A DNA stretch of 64,000 nt from Aquimarina sp. AU474 (GTDB lineage: Bacteria > Bacteroidota > Bacteroidia > Flavobacteriales > Flavobacteriaceae). This document shows, piece after piece, positions 55,640 through 64,000 of the stretch. The notes under the pieces were generated by a model that was not told the DNA's origin, made no database searches, and saw only the letters and a program-made list of their open reading frames with translations. Position 1 is the first letter of the stretch. Each line of letters opens with the position of its first letter. The stretch lies in the NCBI RefSeq assembly GCF_900312815.1, contig NZ_OMPE01000003.1, positions 1-64,000 of the forward strand, given 5' to 3'. The translations under genes and the position numbers were made by a program.

Positions 55640-57646
55640 ATGAAGTTTGAGTTAAAATCTGAATTTAAACCTACAGGAGATCAACCAGAAGCCATACAAC
55701 AATTAGTTAATGGATTAACGTCTAATGAAAAATATCAGACGCTATTAGGAGTTACTGGATCAGGAAAAACATTTACCGCTGCAAATGTTATTGAACAAGT
55801 GCAGCGCCCTACATTAATCTTGGCGCACAATAAAACATTAGCTGCACAATTATATTCTGAGTTTAAGCAATTTTTTCCAGAAAATGCTGTAGAATATTTT
55901 GTTTCATACTATGATTATTATCAACCAGAAGCATATATCCCCACTTCGGGCACCTATATAGAAAAAGACCTTTCTATAAATGATGAAATTGAAAAAATGA
56001 GACTGAGCGCAACCTCATCTCTATTATCAGGAAGAAGAGATGTATTGGTAGTCGCTTCAGTATCTTGCTTATATGGTATCGGTAATCCTGCAGAATTTCA
56101 AAAAAATGTAATCTCAATTGAACAAGGACAGTTTGTATCTAGAACAGCACTATTACATCGTTTGGTACAAAGTCTTTATTCTAGAACTGAGGCAGAATTT
56201 AAGCACGGTAATTTTAGAATTAAAGGAGATACTGTTGATATTTTCCCGAGTTATGCAGATGATGCTTTTAGAGTACATTTTTTTGGTGATGAGATTGAGG
56301 AAATCGAGGCTTTTGATGTCCAAACCAATAAAGTAATTGAAAAATATGATCGGTTAAATATCTACCCTGCTAATATGTTTGTTACTTCTCCAGAAGTCTT
56401 ACATAATGCTATAGATCAAATAGCACTTGACTTAGGAAAACAAGTTGAATATTTTAAAGAAATTGGAAAACATCTCGAGGCAAAACGATTAGAAGAACGC
56501 ACTAATTTTGATCTAGAAATGATTAAAGAATTAGGGTATTGCTCGGGTATTGAAAATTATTCTCGCTATCTAGATGGTAGAAATCCTGGCACAAGACCTT
56601 TTTGTTTACTAGATTACTTCCCAGATGATTATTTGATGATTATAGATGAGAGTCATGTTACTATACCACAGACTCATGCTATGTATGGTGGAGATCGCTC
56701 TAGAAAAGAGAATCTAGTCGAGTTTGGATTCAGACTTCCTGCGGCTATGGATAATAGGCCTTTAAAATTTGAAGAGTTTGAAGCTATCCAAAATCAAGTA
56801 TTATATATTAGTGCCACTCCGGCAGATTATGAATTACAAAAAAGTGAAGGTACATTCGTAGAACAAATCATAAGACCTACCGGTCTATTGGATCCTGTTA
56901 TTGAAGTTCGACCCAGTTTAAATCAAATTGATGATCTTATCGAAGAGATGCAAAAACGAATTGATGTTGATGAGCGAATTTTAGTAACTACGCTTACTAA
57001 AAGAATGGCCGAAGAATTAACAAAATACCTTACAAGAATTGATATACGCTGTAGATATATTCATAGTGATGTAGATACGCTAGAGCGTGTAGAAATTATG
57101 CAAGATTTACGTAAAGGTATTTTTGATGTTTTAATCGGAGTTAATCTATTAAGAGAAGGTTTGGATTTACCCGAAGTATCTTTAGTTGCTATTTTAGACG
57201 CAGATAAAGAAGGTTTTCTTAGAAACAAAAGATCTCTCGTGCAAACGGTTGGTAGAGCAGCCAGAAATGTTAATGGAAAAGCCATTATGTATGCTGATAA
57301 AATAACTGCAAGTATGCAAAAAACTATTGAAGCAACCGAGTATCGTAGAGAAAAACAAATAGCATACAATACTAAACATGGTCAAACCCCAACCGCTATC
57401 AAAAAATCCCTGGATAATGCATTGGCTGGTAAAAAAGTAGAACCGTATACTTTTGAAACTGCACCTTCTTTACAAGCAGCGGAGGAAGAAACTGCGTATT
57501 ATACTAAAGAACAGTTGGAGACAAGGATTAGAAATGTAAGAAAAGAAATGGAAAAAGCAGCAAAAGAACTTGACTTTATGACCGCAGCACGACTAAGAGA
57601 TGAAATCAAGATGTTACAAAATAAAGTACAAGATCAAAAAGTGTAA
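55640..57646 (+). CDS. uvrB: Excinuclease ABC subunit B
   Basis: Damage-verifying subunit of the UvrABC nucleotide excision repair system. The 668 residues contain the Walker [12 protein letters not shown] (around 38-48), the beta-hairpin region [15 protein letters not shown], motif [22 protein letters not shown], motifs V-VI RQNLREGLDL-like [17 protein letters not shown] and [12 protein letters not shown], and a C-terminal UVR domain ([22 protein letters not shown]). All helicase motifs and the UvrC/UvrA contact region are present; length is normal. It is separately transcribed and the adenine deaminase gene follows after 44 bases. uvrA is not in the window. Confidence 0.97.
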   Translation: MKFELKSEFKPTGDQPEAIQQLVNGLTSNEKYQTLLGVTGSGKTFTAANVIEQVQRPTLILAHNKTLAAQLYSEFKQFFPENAVEYFVSYYDYYQPEAYIPTSGTYIEKDLSINDEIEKMRLSATSSLLSGRRDVLVVASVSCLYGIGNPAEFQKNVISIEQGQFVSRTALLHRLVQSLYSRTEAEFKHGNFRIKGDTVDIFPSYADDAFRVHFFGDEIEEIEAFDVQTNKVIEKYDRLNIYPANMFVTSPEVLHNAIDQIALDLGKQVEYFKEIGKHLEAKRLEERTNFDLEMIKELGYCSGIENYSRYLDGRNPGTRPFCLLDYFPDDYLMIIDESHVTIPQTHAMYGGDRSRKENLVEFGFRLPAAMDNRPLKFEEFEAIQNQVLYISATPADYELQKSEGTFVEQIIRPTGLLDPVIEVRPSLNQIDDLIEEMQKRIDVDERILVTTLTKRMAEELTKYLTRIDIRCRYIHSDVDTLERVEIMQDLRKGIFDVLIGVNLLREGLDLPEVSLVAILDADKEGFLRNKRSLVQTVGRAARNVNGKAIMYADKITASMQKTIEATEYRREKQIAYNTKHGQTPTAIKKSLDNALAGKKVEPYTFETAPSLQAAEEETAYYTKEQLETRIRNVRKEMEKAAKELDFMTAARLRDEIKMLQNKVQDQKV

Positions 57647-57684
57647 TTATCCGTTTTGTATTAACCCCATAAAAAAATAATTAA

Positions 57685-58710
<1,026 letters not shown>

Positions 58711-58769
58711 AGTTCGACATACATATTATCTTATTTTGAATTTTATAGAACATACTATCCTATAAAAAT

Positions 58770-58865
58770 TCATATAGTTAGTTTTCCATATTTTATCCGC
58801 ATTCTTTTAAATAGTACTATCAACAAAAGAAATAAAACCAAAACAACAATTACTATCTTCTTCAT
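58770..58865 (-). CDS. Possible 31-residue single-helix membrane protein
   Basis: A minus-strand frame from ATG (58865) to TGA (58770) reads MKKIVIVVLVLFLLLIVLFK and then RMRIKYGKLTI, a textbook single transmembrane helix with basic ends. It lies 110 bases downstream of the TonB-receptor stop and could be the last gene of that transcript. An A+G-rich run (AGGAGAGGGG) lies about 20 bases upstream, but Bacteroidota rarely use such sites. The support is only composition; it may be chance. Confidence 0.3.
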   Translation of the reverse strand: MKKIVIVVLVLFLLLIVLFKRMRIKYGKLTI

Positions 58866-58918
58866 TATTTTAATAATTTAAAGAATTCCCCCTCTCCTAT
58901 AGGGTGATCATAACTTTA

Positions 58919-58926
58919 TAACTTTG
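58919..58926 (+). promoter_or_regulatory. Orphan -7 element pointing into the TonB receptor from its 3' end
   Basis: TAACTTTG on the plus strand (58919-58926) is an exact TAnnTTTG match. A transcript from about 58933 would run antisense into the 3' end of the TonB receptor gene. No -33 TTG is clear, and no plus-strand gene follows, so it may be a relic or an antisense RNA start. Confidence 0.3.
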
Positions 58927-58975
58927 CGGAGAGAAGGAATCACTCAAAATAACATCATCAACAATCAAAGTATTT

Positions 58976-61360
58976 TTAAAATTGAAATCTATATCCAAAA
59001 TCAGGAAAGAACCCTATCTGATCCACTTGATCTACCTGGTTGGTTAGCCTATTGTAACGGCGTACAAAAATATTTTCATTATTGGTTACATTTTGAATAT
59101 CCAAATAAAACTGATGAGATCGTTTTTTAGATTTGCTATTAATCTTATACCCTAACTTTACATCTAACCTGAAATAATCATCATTTTGTTCGCTATACGC
59201 CAAATCTTCTCTTAGAATTTCAAACCCCGCTTGTTGTGAAGATTCCAGATCAACAGGTGTAAAATACCTACCGCCAGAAAAGGTGAATTTTGTATCAAAA
59301 AACAATACGTTTTTTTTAGCCTTTCCTACCTTAAACTCTTTTCCTGCCAATAGATTAAATACATATCCATTATTAAAGGGAGTATTTCGTTCTACACCAT
59401 CACTACCCTCGTATTTACTTTCGAATAAAGAGGTTGTCAATAACCCGTAATACCCTTCACTAAAAAATTTTTCTATAGTAAGTTCAATTCCCTGGTTAAA
59501 GCCAGTACCTTCGTTAACTAATGAAACACGATCGTTCTGAAATCCAAAATCTGCTCCTTCGGTCAATGAAGAATAACTTGATGCAAATGACTCAACAGCT
59601 GCATTATCGATATCTTGATAATACATTTCAATTTTACCTCTCCAATTTTTACCCATTCTCACATCATACCCCAATACATAATGACTGCTTCGCACAAAAT
59701 CAAGATCCAAATTGGTTTGTACTAATTCTCCATTAATATCTTCATTCAAAAACAATAAGGGTAATGATATGGGTTGATGATGTAAACCATATCCAAAACT
59801 AATACTGTGATTTCGTGCTAATTTATAGGAGAGGCCAACTCTGGGTTCTATTACAAATTGTTCATTTAATGTACTATACTGTCCATGGACACCCAAGTTA
59901 AATGTAAGTTTTTCTGTAAATCTAAATTGCCCCTGAATATAAGGTTGAACAATACTCAAATTTTCATCAATATCTGTAAATGTGAACAAATCCGGATCTC
60001 CATCCCCATCAGCGTCAGGTTGCTCCAGGCGATCGCGTTGTAGAGATTCTATTTTAAAATTCTCCCATAAAATCCCTGTTCTTATAGTCGCCTTATTACT
60101 TAACTTAGAATTAAAAAGAGTAGAAAATGTATATCGAGTTTCGGTGTTATCAGCATCTGTATATCTTATAATTCGTTCCTGCGGAGTGTCTTTATCAATA
60201 AAACGATCTGCAATAAAAGTATTGGCAGAAGATGAACCTGAAACTATTGTTCTTAAAAAAGATTTTTTACCTGTATTGATTTGATGTTTTAATCCTATAA
60301 CCGCAAAACCAGAATCAACAAAGGTATTCTCATCTTCAGCAGCGAACAAATCATCTTCATCAATATCATTTCCTAAAAATTCGATATCAGAATTTCCGAT
60401 AATCCCAAATAGAGATAAACTTCCTAATTTTCCTTTTCCAGAATCTATATTGAATGAAACGTCATAATAGTTGGGAGTGGCCGAAGTACCTCCTGCACCT
60501 ATTCCTAATAAACCAACAAGAGAATATCTTCCTGCAATTAAGAAAGATCCTTTATTATTCCCTAAAGGTCCTTCAGCCATTGCTTCTATTCCTGTAAAAA
60601 TTCCAACCTGACCTGTATACTCATATTCATCTATATTTCCTTTTCTAAAACCTAGGTCAAATACTCCTCCTATTGCGTTCCCATACTCTGATGGAAAAGC
60701 AGAAGTAATAAAATCAGAGTTCTTTAACAAATTAGGATTCAATGCAGATACCGGTCCTCCTGTTGTTCCTAAAGTCGAATAATGATTAGGACTTGGTATA
60801 GGCACACCTTCTAACCGCCATAATAAACCTACAGGTGAGTTACCTCTTATTACAATATCATTTCTACTATCATCAGGAGATGAGACTCCTGCAAAATTTG
60901 CTGCCAAACGACCTACATCACTCCTGCCTCCAGAAAAACGTGTTACTTCATCTAATCCAAACTGTCTTGCAGAAACAGAAGCCAGTTTATTAATAGCCTT
61001 TACCTTATTGGTTTCTGAAGTAATGATAATCTCATCCAATTGATCAAAAGATTCTATTAATGCCACCGTAACCACTACATCTTTACCCGAGGTAACCTCT
61101 ATGTTAGGTAAAGTTATAGATTCAAAACCAATATAGCTTATACGTATTACTTGTCGGCCTAGAGATACATTTTCAAGTTTAAAATAGCCATCTATATCAG
61201 TAATTACTCCATTTGTTTGCTTTTCATTTATTAATTCTACGGTAGCTCCTACCAATGGTATTTCTGATTGCTTATCAATGACAAGTCCCTTAATTATTCC
61301 AGTTTGTGCATTAGAAATACTTGCGATTAAAACAAAAACAACGAGAACAATTTTTTTCAT
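58976..61360 (-). CDS. TonB-dependent receptor with CarboxypepD-like domain, second copy
   Basis: Outer-membrane import receptor. The 794 residues start with the signal peptide MKKIVLVVFVLIASISNAQ, a CarboxypepD-like domain (about 22-105: IIKGLVIDKQSEIPLVGATV, LGRQVIRISYIGF), a plug with ARQFGLDEVTRFSGGRSDVG and DDSRNDIVIRGNSPVGLLWR, and a barrel ending in the aromatic ...DFGYRFQF. A TTG-started frame reaches 61414, but a promoter at 61407-61379 and the signal peptide set the start at 61360. It is divergent from the LytS/LytTR pair at 61611-63455, suggesting regulation by that pair. No DUF4249 or SusD partner adjoins it; a tiny putative membrane ORF lies downstream. The ligand is unknown. Confidence 0.9.
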   Translation of the reverse strand: MKKIVLVVFVLIASISNAQTGIIKGLVIDKQSEIPLVGATVELINEKQTNGVITDIDGYFKLENVSLGRQVIRISYIGFESITLPNIEVTSGKDVVVTVALIESFDQLDEIIITSETNKVKAINKLASVSARQFGLDEVTRFSGGRSDVGRLAANFAGVSSPDDSRNDIVIRGNSPVGLLWRLEGVPIPSPNHYSTLGTTGGPVSALNPNLLKNSDFITSAFPSEYGNAIGGVFDLGFRKGNIDEYEYTGQVGIFTGIEAMAEGPLGNNKGSFLIAGRYSLVGLLGIGAGGTSATPNYYDVSFNIDSGKGKLGSLSLFGIIGNSDIEFLGNDIDEDDLFAAEDENTFVDSGFAVIGLKHQINTGKKSFLRTIVSGSSSANTFIADRFIDKDTPQERIIRYTDADNTETRYTFSTLFNSKLSNKATIRTGILWENFKIESLQRDRLEQPDADGDGDPDLFTFTDIDENLSIVQPYIQGQFRFTEKLTFNLGVHGQYSTLNEQFVIEPRVGLSYKLARNHSISFGYGLHHQPISLPLLFLNEDINGELVQTNLDLDFVRSSHYVLGYDVRMGKNWRGKIEMYYQDIDNAAVESFASSYSSLTEGADFGFQNDRVSLVNEGTGFNQGIELTIEKFFSEGYYGLLTTSLFESKYEGSDGVERNTPFNNGYVFNLLAGKEFKVGKAKKNVLFFDTKFTFSGGRYFTPVDLESSQQAGFEILREDLAYSEQNDDYFRLDVKLGYKINSKSKKRSHQFYLDIQNVTNNENIFVRRYNRLTNQVDQVDQIGFFPDFGYRFQF

Positions 61361-61378
61361 AATTTCTTTGGTTTTACC

Positions 61379-61407
61379 CAAAGTTGCACGATTATCACAT
61401 CGAACAA
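61379..61407 (-). promoter_or_regulatory. Promoter of the second TonB receptor
   Basis: On the minus strand TTG (61407-61405) and CAACTTTG (61386-61379, one base off TAnnTTTG) are 18 bases apart. The start site would be about 12 bases before the ATG at 61360, which fixes that start and rules out the upstream TTG at 61414. Confidence 0.5.
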
Positions 61408-61579
61408 AATCCAAATTAATTGAATTGAAGATTTTAATCCTGAAGTGTCAAAAATTAATTTAAACTCGGTAAAACCGCGTTTATTATCATATTTTTCAAA
61501 TCAAATTAGATTTCATACAGTTCAACCTATAATTTAACAATTGAAGGTTTTACGAGATAATTAATGAGTACCAGTTATG

Positions 61580-61587
61580 TATCTTTA
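61580..61587 (+). promoter_or_regulatory. -7-like element for the second LytS/LytTR pair
   Basis: TATCTTTA, 24 bases before the ATG at 61611. The -33 position holds no TTG. The intergenic space with the divergent receptor is 250 bases and is otherwise without genes. Confidence 0.35.
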
Positions 61588-61610
61588 TGCATATTAATAG
61601 TTACCAATAA

Positions 61611-62693
61611 ATGACGTCTAAGGCATACATAAAAAAATTCGCGTTTCGCTTCTTAATCATAAACTTGGTGTATTTTATGGTAAAGCTTACTATAGATCAC
61701 GGTGACCAAGAAGAGCTTTTCTTTGACCGTACAGGTATTTTTTATTATTTCAGCGCATTCTTTCTTTTTATGTTAACATGGGAAACTAATGATTGGTTAA
61801 TACGTCGTGAAGTAAAATCCAACGCTAATGATAGTTTAGATTTATCAAATGGTTTAAAGGTTTTAGGAATTAATATGCTCATTATTTTACCTGTGACTGC
61901 ATTGTTGTACTATGTTGCAATTTTCAAATTAAATCATATCTGTCAAATAGATGCTGATGATCCTTGGTTACGATTTAGAATAGATTTTTTTAGAGCAGGG
62001 TTACTTGGGTTTGGAGTCATCTTATTTAATCTTTTTTATCACTCATTAAAACAGAAAAAAGAATTAGAAAACAAGATGAATCAGTTAAAGAAAGAAGTGA
62101 TGACTTCTAAATACAAATCTTTAAAAAACCAGATTAGCCCCCACTTCTTATTTAACAGCTTAAACACATTAACTTCATTAATGTACGAAGATCGGGACTT
62201 AGCTTCAGATTTTGTTACTCGATTGGCGTCATGCTATCGATATATCTTGGATAACCGAGAAGAAGATTTAGTTAGTTTAGAGAAAGAATTAAATTTTCTG
62301 GATTCTTTCATATTTATGATGAATGTACGACATGAAGGAGCTCTCAGCATCACTACTCATATTACTATTGATCCAAAAGAACATTTAATCCCTACATTAT
62401 CTCTACAAATGCTAGTCGAAAATGCATTAAAACACAACTATTTTTCTAAAGAGAAACCCCTTGAGATTAGTATTATCTCAGTACAAAACGACAGTGTATT
62501 GATACAAAACAATCTGCATATAAGAGAACAAAAAGAAGAATCCACCAAACTCGGTCTCAAAAACATCAAAAAACGATATTCCTTTTATACCAATCAAGCC
62601 ATAAAAATAGAAACTGAAAATAAATATTTTAAAGTTACCCTCCCTCTATTACCTAAAAACATAAAAGAAGTAACTATTATAAAAGTTTCGTAA
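61611..62693 (+). CDS. LytS-type membrane histidine kinase, second copy
   Basis: Sensor kinase of the His_kinase family, 360 residues. Four hydrophobic helices are seen at about 9-26, 42-58, 82-106 and 125-145, with the phospho-acceptor H178 in NQISPHFLFNSLNTLTSL, then an ATPase domain with LVENALKHNYF and a GLKNIKKRY box. It is three bases ahead of a LytTR regulator of 252 residues and shares its architecture with the kinase at 41827. The divergent TonB receptor at 58976-61360 is its likely target, by neighbourhood only. Confidence 0.92.
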   Translation: MTSKAYIKKFAFRFLIINLVYFMVKLTIDHGDQEELFFDRTGIFYYFSAFFLFMLTWETNDWLIRREVKSNANDSLDLSNGLKVLGINMLIILPVTALLYYVAIFKLNHICQIDADDPWLRFRIDFFRAGLLGFGVILFNLFYHSLKQKKELENKMNQLKKEVMTSKYKSLKNQISPHFLFNSLNTLTSLMYEDRDLASDFVTRLASCYRYILDNREEDLVSLEKELNFLDSFIFMMNVRHEGALSITTHITIDPKEHLIPTLSLQMLVENALKHNYFSKEKPLEISIISVQNDSVLIQNNLHIREQKEESTKLGLKNIKKRYSFYTNQAIKIETENKYFKVTLPLLPKNIKEVTIIKVS

Positions 62694-62696
62694 AAG

Positions 62697-63455
62697 ATGA
62701 CAGCAGTAATAATTGAAGATGAAAATATTGCCTCTAGGCGTTTAGCCAATTTGATAGGAGAACTTGCTCCGCAAATAGAAATTGCTGGTCAAATTACTTC
62801 TGTAGAAAGTGGGCGTCTTTGGTTTAACAGTAACCCGCTCCCAGATTTGATATTTTTAGACATCCAACTTAATGACGGTTATGGGTTTGATATTCTCGAT
62901 TTTTTGAAGGATCACCCTCCAGTTATATTCACTACCGCATATAATGAATATGCTATTCGAGGTTTTAAATACAATGGATTGGACTATCTGTTAAAACCCA
63001 TTGACAAAAAAGATCTAAAAAATGCTTTAGACAAGTATCAAAGAAATCATACCGACACGAATCCACCAATAGATCAAGATCAATTAGAACGCATACAAAG
63101 TTTATTTAATAAAGAATACAAAAAACGTTTTATGATAAAAGTAGGTAATCATTTTAACACGTTTAGTGTTGAGGATATTGCCTATTTCAAATCTCACGAA
63201 GGAATCATATTCTTATATTCTCATAGCGGTCAACAATACCCTATTGAATACTCTATCGATCAATTAGAAAACATATTAGACCCTGTACATTTTTTTAGAA
63301 TCAACAGAAAATTTATGATTTCGGTAAAAGCAGTGGTCGAAATTCATAGCTATTTTAATAGTAGACTACTCTTAAAATTAAAACCTAGTAACGAAGAGCA
63401 AATTATTGTTTCCAGAGAACGAACTTCAAATTTTAAAAAGTGGTTAGATCTCTAA
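62697..63455 (+). CDS. LytTR-family response regulator, second copy
   Basis: The 252-residue regulator has an N-terminal receiver with acidic DE at 8-9 and phospho-acceptor D55 in DLIFLDIQLNDGYG, the lysine in LLKPIDKKDL, and a LytTR domain from about 140 with FMIKVGNHFNTFSVEDIAYF and FRINRKFMISVKAVVEI. It is a clear paralogue of the regulator at 42864, with the same position of D55. It follows the kinase by three bases and is translated from the same message. DNA sites are not identified. Confidence 0.94.
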   Translation: MTAVIIEDENIASRRLANLIGELAPQIEIAGQITSVESGRLWFNSNPLPDLIFLDIQLNDGYGFDILDFLKDHPPVIFTTAYNEYAIRGFKYNGLDYLLKPIDKKDLKNALDKYQRNHTDTNPPIDQDQLERIQSLFNKEYKKRFMIKVGNHFNTFSVEDIAYFKSHEGIIFLYSHSGQQYPIEYSIDQLENILDPVHFFRINRKFMISVKAVVEIHSYFNSRLLLKLKPSNEEQIIVSRERTSNFKKWLDL

Positions 63456-63475
63456 AAAAACTAAAAACTCATTTT

Positions 63476-64000
63476 ATGAAAAAAGAAAAAGTTTTGTTAA
63501 CAGGAGTAACTGGGTTTTTAGGGTCTCATACGACTATACAGTTACTTAATAAAGGGTATGAAGTGATTGGCACACTAAGAAATATGAATCGCTCAGATGC
63601 CATAAAACAAATTATAGCTAAGAACACTCCCAATATTAATTCTTTAAGTTTTGCTGAAGCCGATTTAATGGATCAAGAAATCTGGAATGATTTAACCAAA
63701 GAAGTAGATTATGTAATGCACATTGCTTCACCGTTCCCAAGGGAACTACCTAAACATGAAGATGATTTAATTATCCCTGCAAAAGAGGGAACTCTAAATA
63801 TTTTAAAAGCCTCTGCAAAAAATAATATCAAAAGAGTAATACTTACCTCCTCTACTGGATCCATAGTCTACGGAAAGGAAAAATCAAATAGATCTGGTGT
63901 TTATACAGAAAATGACTGGACAGATGTGACGAACAAAAAAGATACTACACCATACTTTAGAAGCAAAACTATTGCAGAGCAAGCAGCATGGGACTTTATT
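63476..64000 (+). CDS. NAD(P)-dependent epimerase/dehydratase family protein, cut by the window end
   Basis: The first 175 codons of a Rossmann-fold extended SDR protein. The N-terminus MKKEKVLLTGVTGFLGSHTT holds the GxxGxxG nucleotide site, followed by an acidic DLMD at the end of beta 3, VMHIASPFPRELP, a serine-rich LTSSTGSIVYG (catalytic serine) and the YxxxK pair in YFRSKTIAEQ. The pattern is that of the dihydroflavonol-reductase-like group. The window ends inside the gene, so length, substrate and the remaining domain are unknown. It is 20 bases after the LytTR gene and may be the third gene of that operon. Confidence 0.88.
   Translation, partial: MKKEKVLLTGVTGFLGSHTTIQLLNKGYEVIGTLRNMNRSDAIKQIIAKNTPNINSLSFAEADLMDQEIWNDLTKEVDYVMHIASPFPRELPKHEDDLIIPAKEGTLNILKASAKNNIKRVILTSSTGSIVYGKEKSNRSGVYTENDWTDVTNKKDTTPYFRSKTIAEQAAWDFI

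Noticed and set aside
58924..59130. 68-codon plus-strand frame at the end of the TonB receptor
   Set aside because: It follows the promoter-like box at 58919, but it is mostly antisense to the receptor's last strands and shows no domain.
61443..61610. LytTR direct-repeat operator in the divergent region
   Set aside because: Strings such as ACAGTTCAA, CCAGTTATG and ATAGTTACC occur, but their spacing (54 and 27 bases) is irregular and each has mismatches to the known pattern.

Overview
The window is a chromosomal segment of a member of the Bacteroidota, almost certainly a marine-type Flavobacteriaceae (an Aquimarina-like genus is only a guess). The signs are strong A+T richness, genes that start without Shine-Dalgarno sequences, repeated promoter boxes of the Bacteroidota primary sigma type (TTG around -33, TAnnTTTG around -7) placed a few bases before start codons, TonB receptors with CarboxypepD-like N-termini, a type IX secretion (T9SS) C-terminal domain, DUF4249, DUF5606, tandem DUF368 and LytS/LytTR pairs. 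The sequence is mostly dense, vertically inherited housekeeping DNA. I see no rRNA, tRNA, CRISPR array, prophage or intact insertion sequence.

Layout. 1-344: leader region with a promoter pointing out of the window to the left. 345-3618: thrS-infC-rpmI-rplT translation operon, with infC starting at an AUA codon, closed by a strong terminator. 3792-13321 (+): a small membrane protein plus a soluble hybrid histidine kinase, an rRNA/tRNA methyltransferase, an M48 protease, the (p)ppGpp enzyme Rel, a Fur-family regulator and purA. 13403-14632 (-): an exported PD40 propeller protein. After a 525-base gene-free gap, 15158-26032 (+): OstA-like protein, class III aminotransferase, TPR protein, two DUF368 undecaprenyl-phosphate flippase-family proteins overlapping aroE, a DUF349 protein, a methyltransferase and a remnant of a T9SS-secreted protein. 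26143-35427 (-): mazG, a nitronate monooxygenase-like enzyme, mnmA, a MORN-type exported protein, yidC, pyrG, a DUF5606 protein, def and ruvX.

35553-43610 (+): dapD, two lipooligosaccharide-type glycosyltransferases, then a four-gene block of TonB-dependent receptor, DUF4249 lipoprotein, LytS-type kinase and LytTR regulator. 43621-45055 (-) and 45193-46932 (+): LPS-kinase-like protein, methyltransferase and two GT2 glycosyltransferases, followed by the tRNA genes tsaC and cca, heme A synthase, a pRiA4b ORF-3-like protein, a nucleoid-associated protein and a TSUP permease. 52471-53538 (-): an unnamed protein with protein-kinase-like motifs. 53731-58710 (+): ABC exporter pair, uvrB and an adenine deaminase-type enzyme. 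58976-63455: a second TonB receptor, divergent from a second LytS/LytTR pair, then a truncated SDR/epimerase gene at the right edge.

Most genes serve translation and tRNA modification, nucleotide metabolism, and envelope building. The least conventional content is the repeated pairing of TonB receptors with LytS/LytTR signalling pairs, the kinase-like unknown at 52471, the membrane-protein/soluble-hybrid-kinase pair at 3792-6983, and the orphan T9SS domain. I found no convincing wholly new multi-gene system. Hydrophobicity, domain and promoter statements were made by eye from the sequence.
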